The notes under the pieces are model-generated. The model did no database searches. It was given only the letters and a program-made list of their open reading frames with translations, and was not told the DNA's origin. Below, in pieces: positions 26,697-36,456 of a stretch of 64,000 nt of DNA; within the stretch, counting starts at the first letter, position 1, and every line of letters begins with the position of its first letter. The stretch is from Sphingobium sp. (GTDB lineage Bacteria > Pseudomonadota > Alphaproteobacteria > Sphingomonadales > Sphingomonadaceae), in assembly GCA_035196065.1 (NCBI GenBank), contig CP136575.1, positions 649,001 through 713,000 on the forward strand. The letters run 5' to 3'. The position numbers and the translations under genes are program-made.

Positions 26697-27200
26697 ATGA
26701 TGATCAAAAAGATGAAGCTCGCAGTTGCGGGCGCAGTACTTGCCGCAAGCATGGCATCCAACGCCGCTTATGCCGCCACCGAACAGGCCGATGCTACTGT
26801 GCAGGTGCTTGCAGCCGTGCAGCTGTCGGCTGTCAGTGACCTTAACTTTGGCATTGTTGCCGCTTCGGCTGCAGGCGGCACCGTTACGCTGGCACCGACC
26901 GCTGCGGCAGTTCCCGTCGGTTCGGGCGTTATCCCTATCAGCGGTGGTTCGTCCGCCAGTTTTCGCGTAACCCAGGCTACCAACGGAGAGACGATCGCGC
27001 TGAGCGTCGGCAACCCGACGCCTTTGACTTCGGGTGCCAACTCGATTCCGCTGTCGGGCCTGACGCTTTCGAACAGCAGCATTCTTTTCAACTCGTCTTC
27101 GTTGCAGACTGTTTACGTTGGCGGCACGATTTCGCTTGGTGCCAACCAGGCTGCGGGCACCTATGTCGGTTCGTTTGATGTAACCGCTGAATATCAATAA
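26697..27200 (+). CDS. DUF4402 domain pilin-like secreted protein
   Basis: Encodes 167 residues. After MMIKKMKL comes a signal peptide (LAVAGAVLAASMASNAAYA, cut before ATEQ). The mature chain is an Ala/Gly/Ser/Thr-rich beta protein of the DUF4402 type: LSAVSDLNFGIVAAS at the start, PISGGSSASFRV in the middle and a C-terminal strand ending GSFDVTAEYQ. Alternating hydrophobic residues near the end suit donor-strand binding by a chaperone. AAAAGGA precedes the ATG pair (26697 or 26700). A strong terminator follows, then chaperone and usher genes, so it is probably the major fimbrial subunit. Confidence 0.8.
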   Translation: MMIKKMKLAVAGAVLAASMASNAAYAATEQADATVQVLAAVQLSAVSDLNFGIVAASAAGGTVTLAPTAAAVPVGSGVIPISGGSSASFRVTQATNGETIALSVGNPTPLTSGANSIPLSGLTLSNSSILFNSSSLQTVYVGGTISLGANQAAGTYVGSFDVTAEYQ

Positions 27201-27240
27201 GATATGCCGGGCGGGATTGCCGCCTGATCAATCATTCCAG

Positions 27241-27272
27241 ACCCCGGTTGCCTTGTGCAGCCGGGGTTTTTC
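27241..27272 (+). terminator. Intrinsic terminator after the DUF4402 gene
   Basis: ACCCCGG / CCGGGGT stem with a 13-nt loop (27241-27267), with a T-run overlapping and following it. Placed between the pilin-like gene and its chaperone, it would let the subunit be made in excess over chaperone and usher, as is common in pilus operons. Confidence 0.88.
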
Positions 27273-27383
27273 TTTGCCTGCCGGGCAGCGTTAGCAGCTT
27301 GGTAACCATGTCCTGATAATCCGAAATGGATCAGAAAACCGGCAGACCAGGCCGGAACGGACCAGATCGGGCATGAAACCATT

Positions 27384-28211
27384 ATGACTATTTTGCGCAA
27401 AGCTTTCGCGTGGGCGCTTGGCGGCCTTGCCGTCCTTATGACATCTGCGTCACCAGTCCATGCATCGGGCGATCTCCTTGTCGCCCCCACCCGCGTCATT
27501 CTTGATGGAAAACGCGGAACCCAGGTCATCCTGAACAATGTCGGCAGCGAAGAAACCACCTACCGGATTACTTTAGAGATAAAGCGGATGTCCGAAATGG
27601 GGGAGCTGGTCGACATCGACACAGCTTCAACCAGTGAAGCAGAAAAAGCTGCGCTTGGCCTCGTCCGCTATGCGCCGCGTCGGGTGACCCTGCTTCCCAA
27701 CCAGCCGCAATCGATACGTATCGGGCTGAATGCGGCCGAAGGCCTGCCAGACGGGGAATATCGCGTGCACATGTTGTTTCGCGCCGTCCCAAAGACCAAT
27801 GCCGTGACTGAAGAAACGGCAACGAACGAGGTGAAGATCCAGCTCATTCCTCTCTATGGTATCGCAATTCCTGTTATCATTCGTAAGGGTGAATTGAGCG
27901 TGACAGCAGCACTCGCCAATGCCCGCCTTGATCAGGGGGAGGATGGCCCGCTGTTGGCCTTTGATGCCACCCGAAAGGGCAACCGCTCGGTCTATGGTGA
28001 GTTTCGCGTCACCAAACCGGGTCAGGCCGAACCGTTATTGGTGCAAAAGGGCATTGCGATTTATCCCGAGATAGAACGCCGCAAGGTGGAACTGCAGCTT
28101 AGTCCCGAAGAAGCATCGGCGATCCGTGGCGGTGAAGTTGTGATTTCCTATCACGACACGCCCGAAAATGGTGGCGGCATGATTGCCCAGCTTCGTACGG
28201 TGGTGCGCTAA
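27384..28211 (+). CDS. PapD-like periplasmic pilus chaperone
   Basis: Encodes 275 residues with a signal peptide (LGGLAVLMTSASPVHA). The first immunoglobulin-like domain has the chaperone pattern GDLLVAPTRVILDGKRGTQ, NVGSEETTYRI and the motif YAPRRVTLLPNQPQSIRI, in which the arginines and the following alternating hydrophobics correspond to the subunit-binding region. The second domain follows with SVYGEFRVTKPG. It would hold the DUF4402 subunit in the periplasm until delivery to the usher downstream. 33 nt separate it from that gene. Divergent from classical FimC; nearer to alternative or archaic types, which is inference. Confidence 0.82.
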   Translation: MTILRKAFAWALGGLAVLMTSASPVHASGDLLVAPTRVILDGKRGTQVILNNVGSEETTYRITLEIKRMSEMGELVDIDTASTSEAEKAALGLVRYAPRRVTLLPNQPQSIRIGLNAAEGLPDGEYRVHMLFRAVPKTNAVTEETATNEVKIQLIPLYGIAIPVIIRKGELSVTAALANARLDQGEDGPLLAFDATRKGNRSVYGEFRVTKPGQAEPLLVQKGIAIYPEIERRKVELQLSPEEASAIRGGEVVISYHDTPENGGGMIAQLRTVVR

Positions 28212-28244
28212 CTCCTCGGCACCCGCCGACTGGCAGCAATCCTC

Positions 28245-30941
28245 ATGTGGCGCTTCCTGCCCATATTTTGGCGAGGTCTATTGGCCATCGCACTTGCCAC
28301 CGGCACCTTTGCGGTACCGGTGGCTTCAGCGCGTGCAGCCGATGGGGCGGTACGCTGGACTGCCAATGACGATGACCAGCTTTTGCTTGATGTCCGCGTC
28401 GGGCGGTTTCGCGTCGGTGATGGCGTGCGCGGCTATCAGACCGATAATGGAATATGTGTAGATTTTGCGGACATCATCATTGCGTTCGACCTTCCGGTGC
28501 GCCTCGATAAAAAGTCGCGCCGCGCAACTGGCTGGTTATTTGAGGAAAGCCGCACTTTCACCCTCGACCGCGACAGTGGAAGAGTACAAATCATGAACAA
28601 ATCTGCATCTTTGGGTGCAGCCGACATTCGTGACACGCCGGAAGGCTGGTGCGTCGATACGCGTGCGCTGGGCCGCTGGCTCGATGTGACGTTGACCCCG
28701 GCGCTGAATGACGCACTGTTGGTGGTTGCTGCCGATCGCAAATTGCCATTCGAACTTGCAGAAGAACGGAAAGATCGGGCCGCACGGGTGCGCCCCACCG
28801 CCACATTCGACCTGCGTAGCCTGCCCCAGGCCAAGGATCCTTATCGTTTTTGGCGAACGCCGTCGGTCGACTTCGTGGCGTCAGCGGGAGTTCAGCGGGA
28901 AAAGGGACGCCCGACCGCGCTTAACGGCCGCTATGATATCTTTGTTGCAGGTGAAATCGCCCGTGCGGCGTTTGATGCACGATTGTCGTCAAATGATCAG
29001 GGAACACCTGAAAGCTTTCGGGTTCGCGCTTATCGCACCAGCGCCGAGGGTGGACTGCTCGGGCCGCTCAACGCCACACATTTCGGGGTGGGCGACGTTT
29101 CGTTGCCCAGTTCGTTCATCGGCAGCCGATCAACCCCCGGGCGCGGGCTGTATGTCACCAACCGCCCGCTGACCCGCCCCGACAATTTCGACCGAACCAG
29201 CTTTCGCGGCGAATTGCCCGATGGTTGGGAGGCCGAGCTTTACCGCAATGATCAGCTGATCGGCTATTTCCAGAGCCGCGGTGACGGTCGCTACGAATTT
29301 CTCGATGTGCCGCTGTTGTACGGCCAGAATCGCCTTGAAGTCGTTCTTTACGGCCCACAAGGGCAGATCAAACGGGATGTGCGGATGATTCCGGTCGGCC
29401 CCAATTCGATCCCGCCACGCGAAACCTATTACTGGGCCGGTATCCAGGATGCCGGCCGCGACCTCGTCAACCTCGGATCGAGCGATGCGCAGCCCTTTAA
29501 TGGTTGGCGTGCCGGGTTCGGATTCGAACGGGGTATTGATGCCCGCATGTCGGTCGGGTTGTCGGCACTAACTTCGGTCTATGAAGGCCGGCGCGACAGC
29601 TATGCCGAGGCCATGATGCGGCGCGCCATTGGCCCTTCGCTGGTCGAGATAGCGGCGGCAGCTGATATTCGCGGCGGTAGCGCGCTGCGTGGCCAGATGC
29701 TGGCGCAAATCGGCCCAGCGATGATTGGCGCGCAATCCATCTGGCTGTTTGGCGGTTTCCGCAGTGAGCAGTATCTGCCCGGGCTGCGCGCCGAACATAT
29801 GGCATCTTTCGATCACACTATTAAAATTGGTTCTAGATCAATACCTTATGGATTTGACGCTACCTATCGACAATCGCACAATGGCAATAGTTCGATTGAA
29901 GCCAAGGCGCGCACGTCTTTCAACATTGGTGGCATGACGGCAACGACCGATGTGATCTGGGAACAGATGAAATTTGCCTTTGGCAGTGATCCGCCGTCGC
30001 GCCTCGATGTCGCACTCCGCCTGAGCGGTCGTGCGGGCGGCTTGCGCCTGCGCGGCGAAGCGCGTTTTGGCGTGATGGGTGCTGCCGGCTTCAAGGAATC
30101 GCGGCTCACGGCCGAATGGCGTTCGGACGATAAGGCCAATTGGCGGGCTGAACTGGGTTATGAAGCGCTGAACCGCCGCGGGCGGCTCGGCTTTGGCTAT
30201 ACGCGCCAGTTCGAGAAGTTTGCGCTGACCGGGCAGCTTACTGCTGCGACCGATGGATCGGTTGCGGCACAAATGAGTCTTGCGTTCAGCCTGGGGCCGA
30301 ATCCCAATGGCGGCGGTTTTCATATGTCGTCTGAAAAGCTGGCTTCCAGCGGGCAGGCAGCCGTACTGGTTTATCAGGATCTGAATGCCGATGGCCACCG
30401 ACAATCGGATGAACCTTTTGAAAAGTCAGTAGAAATTACCACGGGCATAAATGGCCGCGGGCGACCGACCGATGAATCGGGGCAAACCCTGATCGGCGGT
30501 CTTGAACCCTATGTTCCCATTCTTGTCGGGATCGACGCGGATAGCCTGCCCGATCCTTATGTCCAACCGGCGTCGAGCGGTGTTGTAGTTACCCCGCGCC
30601 CTGGTGTTGCGATTGTCGTTGAACTGCCGCTTGTGGCCGCAGGGGAGGTTAGCGGCTATCTGGTGCGTGAAGGTGGCAAGATCATGGGCGGCCTTGATGT
30701 GGAATTGCTCGATGCTGCAGGGCGTATGATTCGATCAACCCGCAGCGAATATGACGGTTTCTTCCTCTTTGAACGTGTGCCCTATGGGCAATATCGTCTG
30801 CGTGTCGGGGCAATGGCGGCAAATATCGTTGGCGTTCAGTCGGAAATTGCCGTTCCGGTGCGGCTCGACCGGGCCAAGCCGACCGTCGATATGGGAACGG
30901 TTCAGCTAAAGCCGGCGACGCGAATTGCTGCTAGCGAATAA
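28245..30941 (+). CDS. Usher-like outer-membrane protein with C-terminal carboxypeptidase-regulatory-like domain
   Basis: Encodes 898 residues with a signal peptide ending near residue 31 (VASARA). The central part contains FRGELPDGWEAELYRNDQLIGYFQ and DVPLLYGQNRLEVVLYGPQGQIKRDV, which resemble usher plug/barrel segments, followed by many amphipathic beta strands suitable for a barrel. The last ~90 residues (AGEVSGYLVREGGKIMGGLD and DGFFLFERVPYGQYRLRVG) look like a carboxypeptidase-regulatory or SdrD-B-like beta domain. With the chaperone and DUF4402 subunit it forms a three-gene secretion/assembly unit. No adhesin gene is adjacent. The family assignment is moderate. Confidence 0.72.
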   Translation: MWRFLPIFWRGLLAIALATGTFAVPVASARAADGAVRWTANDDDQLLLDVRVGRFRVGDGVRGYQTDNGICVDFADIIIAFDLPVRLDKKSRRATGWLFEESRTFTLDRDSGRVQIMNKSASLGAADIRDTPEGWCVDTRALGRWLDVTLTPALNDALLVVAADRKLPFELAEERKDRAARVRPTATFDLRSLPQAKDPYRFWRTPSVDFVASAGVQREKGRPTALNGRYDIFVAGEIARAAFDARLSSNDQGTPESFRVRAYRTSAEGGLLGPLNATHFGVGDVSLPSSFIGSRSTPGRGLYVTNRPLTRPDNFDRTSFRGELPDGWEAELYRNDQLIGYFQSRGDGRYEFLDVPLLYGQNRLEVVLYGPQGQIKRDVRMIPVGPNSIPPRETYYWAGIQDAGRDLVNLGSSDAQPFNGWRAGFGFERGIDARMSVGLSALTSVYEGRRDSYAEAMMRRAIGPSLVEIAAAADIRGGSALRGQMLAQIGPAMIGAQSIWLFGGFRSEQYLPGLRAEHMASFDHTIKIGSRSIPYGFDATYRQSHNGNSSIEAKARTSFNIGGMTATTDVIWEQMKFAFGSDPPSRLDVALRLSGRAGGLRLRGEARFGVMGAAGFKESRLTAEWRSDDKANWRAELGYEALNRRGRLGFGYTRQFEKFALTGQLTAATDGSVAAQMSLAFSLGPNPNGGGFHMSSEKLASSGQAAVLVYQDLNADGHRQSDEPFEKSVEITTGINGRGRPTDESGQTLIGGLEPYVPILVGIDADSLPDPYVQPASSGVVVTPRPGVAIVVELPLVAAGEVSGYLVREGGKIMGGLDVELLDAAGRMIRSTRSEYDGFFLFERVPYGQYRLRVGAMAANIVGVQSEIAVPVRLDRAKPTVDMGTVQLKPATRIAASE

Positions 30942-30986
30942 GCGCATCGCTTGACCTTTGAAGTAGAAGCCGCTTTGGCAGCAACC

Positions 30987-31829
30987 ATGAGCATTGAAAC
31001 ATTATCCACCAACCGCGCCTTCAGTGGCGTCCAAGGCGTTTATCGCCACGCTTCTTCGGAAACCGGAACCGACATGACTTTCTCGGTTTTTGTTCCCGAT
31101 CATGCACCGGGCGCAAAACTTCCGGTGGTTTGGTATCTTTCCGGCTTGACCTGTACCCATGCTAATGTGACCGAAAAGGGCGAGTTTCGCCGTGCTTGCG
31201 CTGAACTGGGTCTGATTTTTGTCGCGCCTGATACCAGCCCCCGGGGCGAGGACGTGCCCGACGATGCAGAGGGCGCCTATGATTTCGGGCTTGGCGCCGG
31301 CTTTTATGTCGATGCCACCGCTGCGCCGTTCGACCGGCATTACCGGATGCGCAGCTATATCGAGCATGAACTGCCCCGGCTGGTCGCGGAGCATTTTCCG
31401 GTCGATATGGACCGGCAGGGCATTATGGGCCATTCGATGGGCGGGCATGGCGCGCTCACAATTGCGCTCCGCAATCCCGGACGTTTCCGCGCAACCTCGG
31501 CATTTGCTCCGATTGTTGCACCAAGCCAGGTCCCCTGGGGTCAAAAGGCGCTGGGCGGTTATCTGGGATCCGATTCTACCGGATGGGCGGATTATGATGC
31601 CTGCGCGCTGATTGAATCGGGTGCGCGGCTTCCCGACCTGTTGGTCGATCAGGGCGAAGCCGACAATTTCCTTGCCGAACAGCTGAAAACCCATTTGCTC
31701 GAGGAGGTTTGCTCAGCCGCAGGACAAAAGGCGACGATCCGGATGCAGCCCGGCTATGATCACAGCTATTATTTCATATCGACTTTCATGGCCGAGCATC
31801 TGGCTTGGCATGCCCAACGGCTTGCATGA
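30987..31829 (+). CDS. fghA: S-formylglutathione hydrolase
   Basis: Esterase D-type serine hydrolase that releases formate and glutathione from S-formylglutathione in formaldehyde detoxification. Nucleophile motif GHSMGGHGA, oxyanion region YLSGLTCTHANVTEKGEFRR, and the final YDHSYYFISTF with the catalytic His. 280 residues from the ATG at 30987. A matching glutathione-dependent formaldehyde dehydrogenase gene (adhC) is not in the window. mobA overlaps its stop by 4 bp. Confidence 0.94.
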   Translation: MSIETLSTNRAFSGVQGVYRHASSETGTDMTFSVFVPDHAPGAKLPVVWYLSGLTCTHANVTEKGEFRRACAELGLIFVAPDTSPRGEDVPDDAEGAYDFGLGAGFYVDATAAPFDRHYRMRSYIEHELPRLVAEHFPVDMDRQGIMGHSMGGHGALTIALRNPGRFRATSAFAPIVAPSQVPWGQKALGGYLGSDSTGWADYDACALIESGARLPDLLVDQGEADNFLAEQLKTHLLEEVCSAAGQKATIRMQPGYDHSYYFISTFMAEHLAWHAQRLA

Positions 31830-32335
31830 AGATATTGGGCGCGATTCTTGCCGGCGGGCAATCGCGCCGTTTTGGATCGGACAAAGCGCTCGCAGAATAT
31901 GAAGGGCGCAGGCTGATCGACCATGTCGCTTCTGCGCTGCTCCCACAGGTTGACGGGTTGGTTGTCGCGGGGCGCGATTGGCCCGATATGGAAACAGTTG
32001 CCGATCTTCCCCGGCCGGGCATGGGGCCGCTCGCCGGTCTGGCAGGCGCGCTCGATTATGCCAGGCGCTATGGCTATGATGCCGTTCTCAGCAGCGGATG
32101 CGACATTCTCGGTCTTCCGGTCGATCTGGGACCGCAATTGGGTGCTGCGCCTGCAATTGTCGAGGATTTGCCGCTCGTCGGCATCTGGCCCACAGCCATG
32201 GCCGACCAATTGCTGCACTGGCTTGACAGCAGTCACCGCCATTCGGTTTACGCCTTCGTCGACTATTGCGGCGCGCGGCGGATTCGGTTGCAGCTTCCGC
32301 TGCGCAACATCAACCAGCCCTCCGATCTGGTTTAG
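31826..32335 (+). CDS. mobA: Molybdenum cofactor guanylyltransferase
   Basis: Attaches GMP to molybdopterin to make the guanine dinucleotide cofactor. The NTP-transferase loop LAGGQSRRFGSDKAL is at residues 7-21, then GLAGALDYARRYGYDAVLSSGCD with the metal Asp. 169 residues, rather short but within the family range. Start ATG overlaps the fghA stop, suggesting joint expression; formate released by FghA would feed a molybdenum formate dehydrogenase, a possible link that is inference only. Confidence 0.88.
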   Translation: MKILGAILAGGQSRRFGSDKALAEYEGRRLIDHVASALLPQVDGLVVAGRDWPDMETVADLPRPGMGPLAGLAGALDYARRYGYDAVLSSGCDILGLPVDLGPQLGAAPAIVEDLPLVGIWPTAMADQLLHWLDSSHRHSVYAFVDYCGARRIRLQLPLRNINQPSDLV

Positions 32336-32381
32336 GATATTGGCACTGCGCACAGAGTCGGCTTAAGAGGCGTTGCGAATC

Positions 32382-32455
32382 GCGGGTGTAGCTCAATGGT
32401 AGAGCAGCAGCTTCCCAAGCTGACGACGGGGGTTCGATTCCCCTCACCCGCTCCA
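32382..32455 (+). tRNA. tRNA-Gly (anticodon CCC)
   Basis: Acceptor stem GCGGGTG / CACCCGC, discriminator T, encoded CCA. The D-arm is GCTC/GAGC, the anticodon stem GCAGC/GCTGA (one end mismatch) with loop TTCCCAA gives anticodon CCC at 32414-32416, and the T-arm carries GGTTCGATTCC. 74 nt. Confidence 0.97.
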
Positions 32456-32497
32456 CGCCGCTTTCCCTTGTACAGCATAACGTTATAGCGAGACACG

Positions 32498-34267
32498 ATG
32501 ATCGATCCCGCGACGCCTTTTGTCCTGCTCGACGATGCCCGCGTTGCGGATGCCTCTCCGGCGCGGCTGTACAGCGATCCTTTTGAGATTCTGTGCGCCC
32601 GCCGGCCCGAAGATGTTGATTCCGTGCTCGCCGCCGCTCGCGCAGCGCAGCGTGCCGGGCACCATGTTGCAGGCTATCTCGCTTATGAAGCGGGCTTTGC
32701 ACTGGAACCTAAACTTACCGCTCATTTGCAGGCAAGGCCGCCACATACACCCTTGATCTGGTTTGGTGTTTTTGAACGATACCATGAAATAGACAGCGCG
32801 GCGGTGGCCGGGCTGTTCCCGGATCCTGCCGGGGCGTGGTTGGGCCCTGTGCAGCCAAAGGTGACACGCGGCGATTATGAATCGGCCTTTGATGCGGTCG
32901 AAAATTACATCGCGGCGGGTGATATCTATCAGGCCAACCTCACCTTCCGGGCCGAAGCATGCTATGCTGGCGATCCGCTGGCGTTATATGCCGCCATCCG
33001 GCCCCGTGCGGCAGCGGGTTATGGCGGTATTGTCTGGACGGGCGAAGATTGGTTCCTTTCCTTTTCGCCCGAACTGTTTTTTGCGCTGCAGCACGGCCGG
33101 GTGACAGCCAAGCCGATGAAGGGTACCGCCAAGCGCGGGCGCAATGCCACGGCGGATGAGCGTCTCGCTCTTGAATTGCGTGAAGACCCAAAGCAGCGCG
33201 CCGAAAATTTGATGATTGTTGATCTGCTGCGCAACGATCTTTCGCGCGTGGCGCGACCGGCCTCGGTCTCTGTGCCTAATCTGTTTGCGATCGAAAGCTA
33301 TCCGACCGTGCACCAGATGATCTCGACCGTTACAGCTGATCTTGATGCCGACAAGGACGCGATCGATCTCCTCAGCGCCATTTATCCGTGCGGTTCGATT
33401 ACCGGTGCGCCGAAAATCCGTGCCATGGAGATTATTTCAGAGGTCGAAACTGCCCCGCGCGGTATTTATTGTGGTTCAATCGGGCGGATGGATCCATCGG
33501 GCGACGCTGCGTTCAACGTGGCAATACGCACTTTTCACTTGAACGAGGATCGCAAGCGGGCTTCTCTCGGGCTTGGGTCAGGCATCGTTGCAGATTCCGC
33601 TATGGCTGCGGAATGGGCGGAGTGTCTGGCCAAGGGGGAATTTGCACGGGTGCAACGGCGGGACTTCGATCTTATCGAAACCATGCGCTTCGAACCGGCC
33701 AAGGGTTTGCTGCGGCTTGAACTGCATCTGGAACGGATGAAGGAAAGTGCGCGGGCGCTTGGTTTTGAATTTGACCGGCACGAAGCCCGCAATCGGCTGC
33801 ACGCGGCGGTTTTCCATCTCGACGCCGATGCCAAGGTGCGCCTGCTTGCCTCACGCAACGGCACGCTGGCCATCGCTATAACCGCTGCCCCAGTGACATC
33901 TGAAACGGCTCTGCGTGTGGTGGTGGTGCCGCTGCCGGTCGACCAAGGTGATTTCCGTTTGCGGCACAAGACGACCGATCGGGCTTTTTACGATGAAGCG
34001 CGGTTAGCATCAGGTGCTGATGAAGTTGTTTTTGCCGATCTCAAGGGACAGCTCACCGAAGGCAGCTTCACAGCTGTGTTTGTGGAACGGGATGGTAAGT
34101 TGCTCACCCCGCCGCTTTCTAACGGTCTGCTGCCTTCGGTGTTGCGGCGTGCCTTGATCGAATCAGGCGAGGCAATTGAGGCGGAACTTTCGGTGACCGA
34201 TCTGACGGCCGGTTTCTTCGTCGGAAACAGCCTGCGCGGCCTGCTTCCGGCCAAACGGGTTGCGTAA
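32498..34267 (+). CDS. pabB: Aminodeoxychorismate synthase component I fused to 4-amino-4-deoxychorismate lyase
   Basis: A PabB-PabC fusion for p-aminobenzoate, hence folate, synthesis. Residues ~1-385 form the chorismate-binding enzyme: PMKGTAKRG, ENLMIVDLLRNDLSRVA and PCGSITGAPKIRAMEII. Residues ~390-589 form the PLP class IV lyase: DLIETMRFEPAKGLLRLELH, then RHKTTDRAFYDEAR with the PLP lysine, EVVFADLKGQLTEGS, and GFFVGNSLRGLLPA. No pabA glutaminase lies nearby, so either TrpG or ammonia must serve. It follows tRNA-Gly and precedes an aminotransferase gene. Confidence 0.94.
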   Translation: MIDPATPFVLLDDARVADASPARLYSDPFEILCARRPEDVDSVLAAARAAQRAGHHVAGYLAYEAGFALEPKLTAHLQARPPHTPLIWFGVFERYHEIDSAAVAGLFPDPAGAWLGPVQPKVTRGDYESAFDAVENYIAAGDIYQANLTFRAEACYAGDPLALYAAIRPRAAAGYGGIVWTGEDWFLSFSPELFFALQHGRVTAKPMKGTAKRGRNATADERLALELREDPKQRAENLMIVDLLRNDLSRVARPASVSVPNLFAIESYPTVHQMISTVTADLDADKDAIDLLSAIYPCGSITGAPKIRAMEIISEVETAPRGIYCGSIGRMDPSGDAAFNVAIRTFHLNEDRKRASLGLGSGIVADSAMAAEWAECLAKGEFARVQRRDFDLIETMRFEPAKGLLRLELHLERMKESARALGFEFDRHEARNRLHAAVFHLDADAKVRLLASRNGTLAIAITAAPVTSETALRVVVVPLPVDQGDFRLRHKTTDRAFYDEARLASGADEVVFADLKGQLTEGSFTAVFVERDGKLLTPPLSNGLLPSVLRRALIESGEAIEAELSVTDLTAGFFVGNSLRGLLPAKRVA

Positions 34268-34285
34268 TTTTCGAACGCGCGATAG

Positions 34286-35539
<1,254 letters not shown>

Positions 35540-35556
35540 TCGCAAATTAACGGCTG

Positions 35557-35572
35557 TTAATCAGTGTTTAAC
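35557..35572. promoter_or_regulatory. CtrA-binding motif (TTAA-N7-TTAAC)
   Basis: TTAATCAGTGTTTAAC is an exact fit to the alphaproteobacterial CtrA consensus TTAA-N7-TTAAC. An extra TTAA occurs 6 bp upstream. It lies 75 bp before the start of a small membrane protein gene, in the range expected for a CtrA-regulated promoter. Binding is inferred. Confidence 0.7.
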
Positions 35573-35647
35573 CGTCGCCATGTTGAGGTTGGTTCAGGGT
35601 CGCTGTAGCGGCGATCTTGTAAAATGACTCTAGATAAGAGCCCTTCG

Positions 35648-35818
35648 ATGACGCGCATCCTTGCATTTTTCCGGTCCGACCTTTTCCTCAGCCTGTTTGG
35701 TGGATTTGCGCTTGGTATTGCCGGCATCGCCCTTGTGCGTCCGGCCAGTGCCGAGACTCAGGGCCATGAAAGCAAGGCGGTGGTGATCGAAGCCCCGCTA
35801 GTGGCAATCGCACCCTAA
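35648..35818 (+). CDS. Small membrane or secreted protein behind a CtrA motif
   Basis: Encodes 56 residues: MTRILAFFRSDLFLSLFGGF, then a hydrophobic stretch ALGIAGIALV and RPASAETQ, which could be a membrane anchor or a signal peptide cut after SASA-like residues. The remaining ~25 residues are polar then hydrophobic. AAGAG lies 7 nt before this ATG; an ATG 24 nt earlier lacks such a site. Family unknown to me. The perfect CtrA motif upstream suggests cell-cycle or flagellar/pilus timing. Confidence 0.65.
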   Translation: MTRILAFFRSDLFLSLFGGFALGIAGIALVRPASAETQGHESKAVVIEAPLVAIAP

Positions 35819-35825
35819 GCGTCGA

Positions 35826-36452
35826 TCATCCCTTATAGGCCGGAATGGCCAACCCCTTGTAAATTGCTGCCGCACGCAAGCCGAACCCGGCTACTGCACT
35901 GATCACTGCGGCCATTAAAAACGGCATGTCGAGCGAGAAGAGCAGGACAAACAGACCTGCTGACAGGGCCGAAGCCGTCACATAGATTTCCGGTCGCAGT
36001 ATGATTGAGGGGATGCCTGCCAGCATGTCGCGGATAACGCCGCCGACACAGGCCGTGATCACACCCATCATCATCGCCGGTAACGGACCTACGCCAAGAC
36101 TCAATGATTTCCACGCGCCAAACACCGAATAGACGGCAAGGCCCACCGCGTCGAACCAGTCGAGCGCACGTGGGCTCCAGAGCCGTGCCGGTGTCATCCA
36201 CACGAGCAATGCGGCGCCAAGGCAGGTTGCCGGAAAGTGCCAATCCTGAACCCAGAATACCGGCGCGCCAATCAACAGGTCGCGCACTGTTCCGCCGCCA
36301 ACACCTGTCAACAATGCGAAAAAGGCAAAAGTAACAAGCGTCTGTCGTTGCTGTGCCGCGGCCAGTGCGCCCGATGCAGCGAACAGCGCGATGCCAAACA
36401 GGTCTAGCGCGGAAATCAGCGCCGGGGCTATTTGGACGACGCCTTCGTTCAC
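35826..36452 (-). CDS. Trimeric intracellular cation (TRIC) channel family membrane protein
   Basis: Encodes 208 residues with about seven transmembrane helices in two repeats, each with the glycine-rich kink: ALLTGVGGGTVRDLLIG and VITACVGGVIRDMLAG. This GGxxRD pair is the UPF0126/YadS/TRIC signature. Prokaryotic TRIC proteins conduct potassium or sodium, possibly for potassium homeostasis. Gap of only 4 nt to the upstream lpdA, so it may be the last gene of the leftward dehydrogenase operon. Confidence 0.92.
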   Translation of the reverse strand: MNEGVVQIAPALISALDLFGIALFAASGALAAAQQRQTLVTFAFFALLTGVGGGTVRDLLIGAPVFWVQDWHFPATCLGAALLVWMTPARLWSPRALDWFDAVGLAVYSVFGAWKSLSLGVGPLPAMMMGVITACVGGVIRDMLAGIPSIILRPEIYVTASALSAGLFVLLFSLDMPFLMAAVISAVAGFGLRAAAIYKGLAIPAYKG

Positions 36453-36456
36453 CGGA

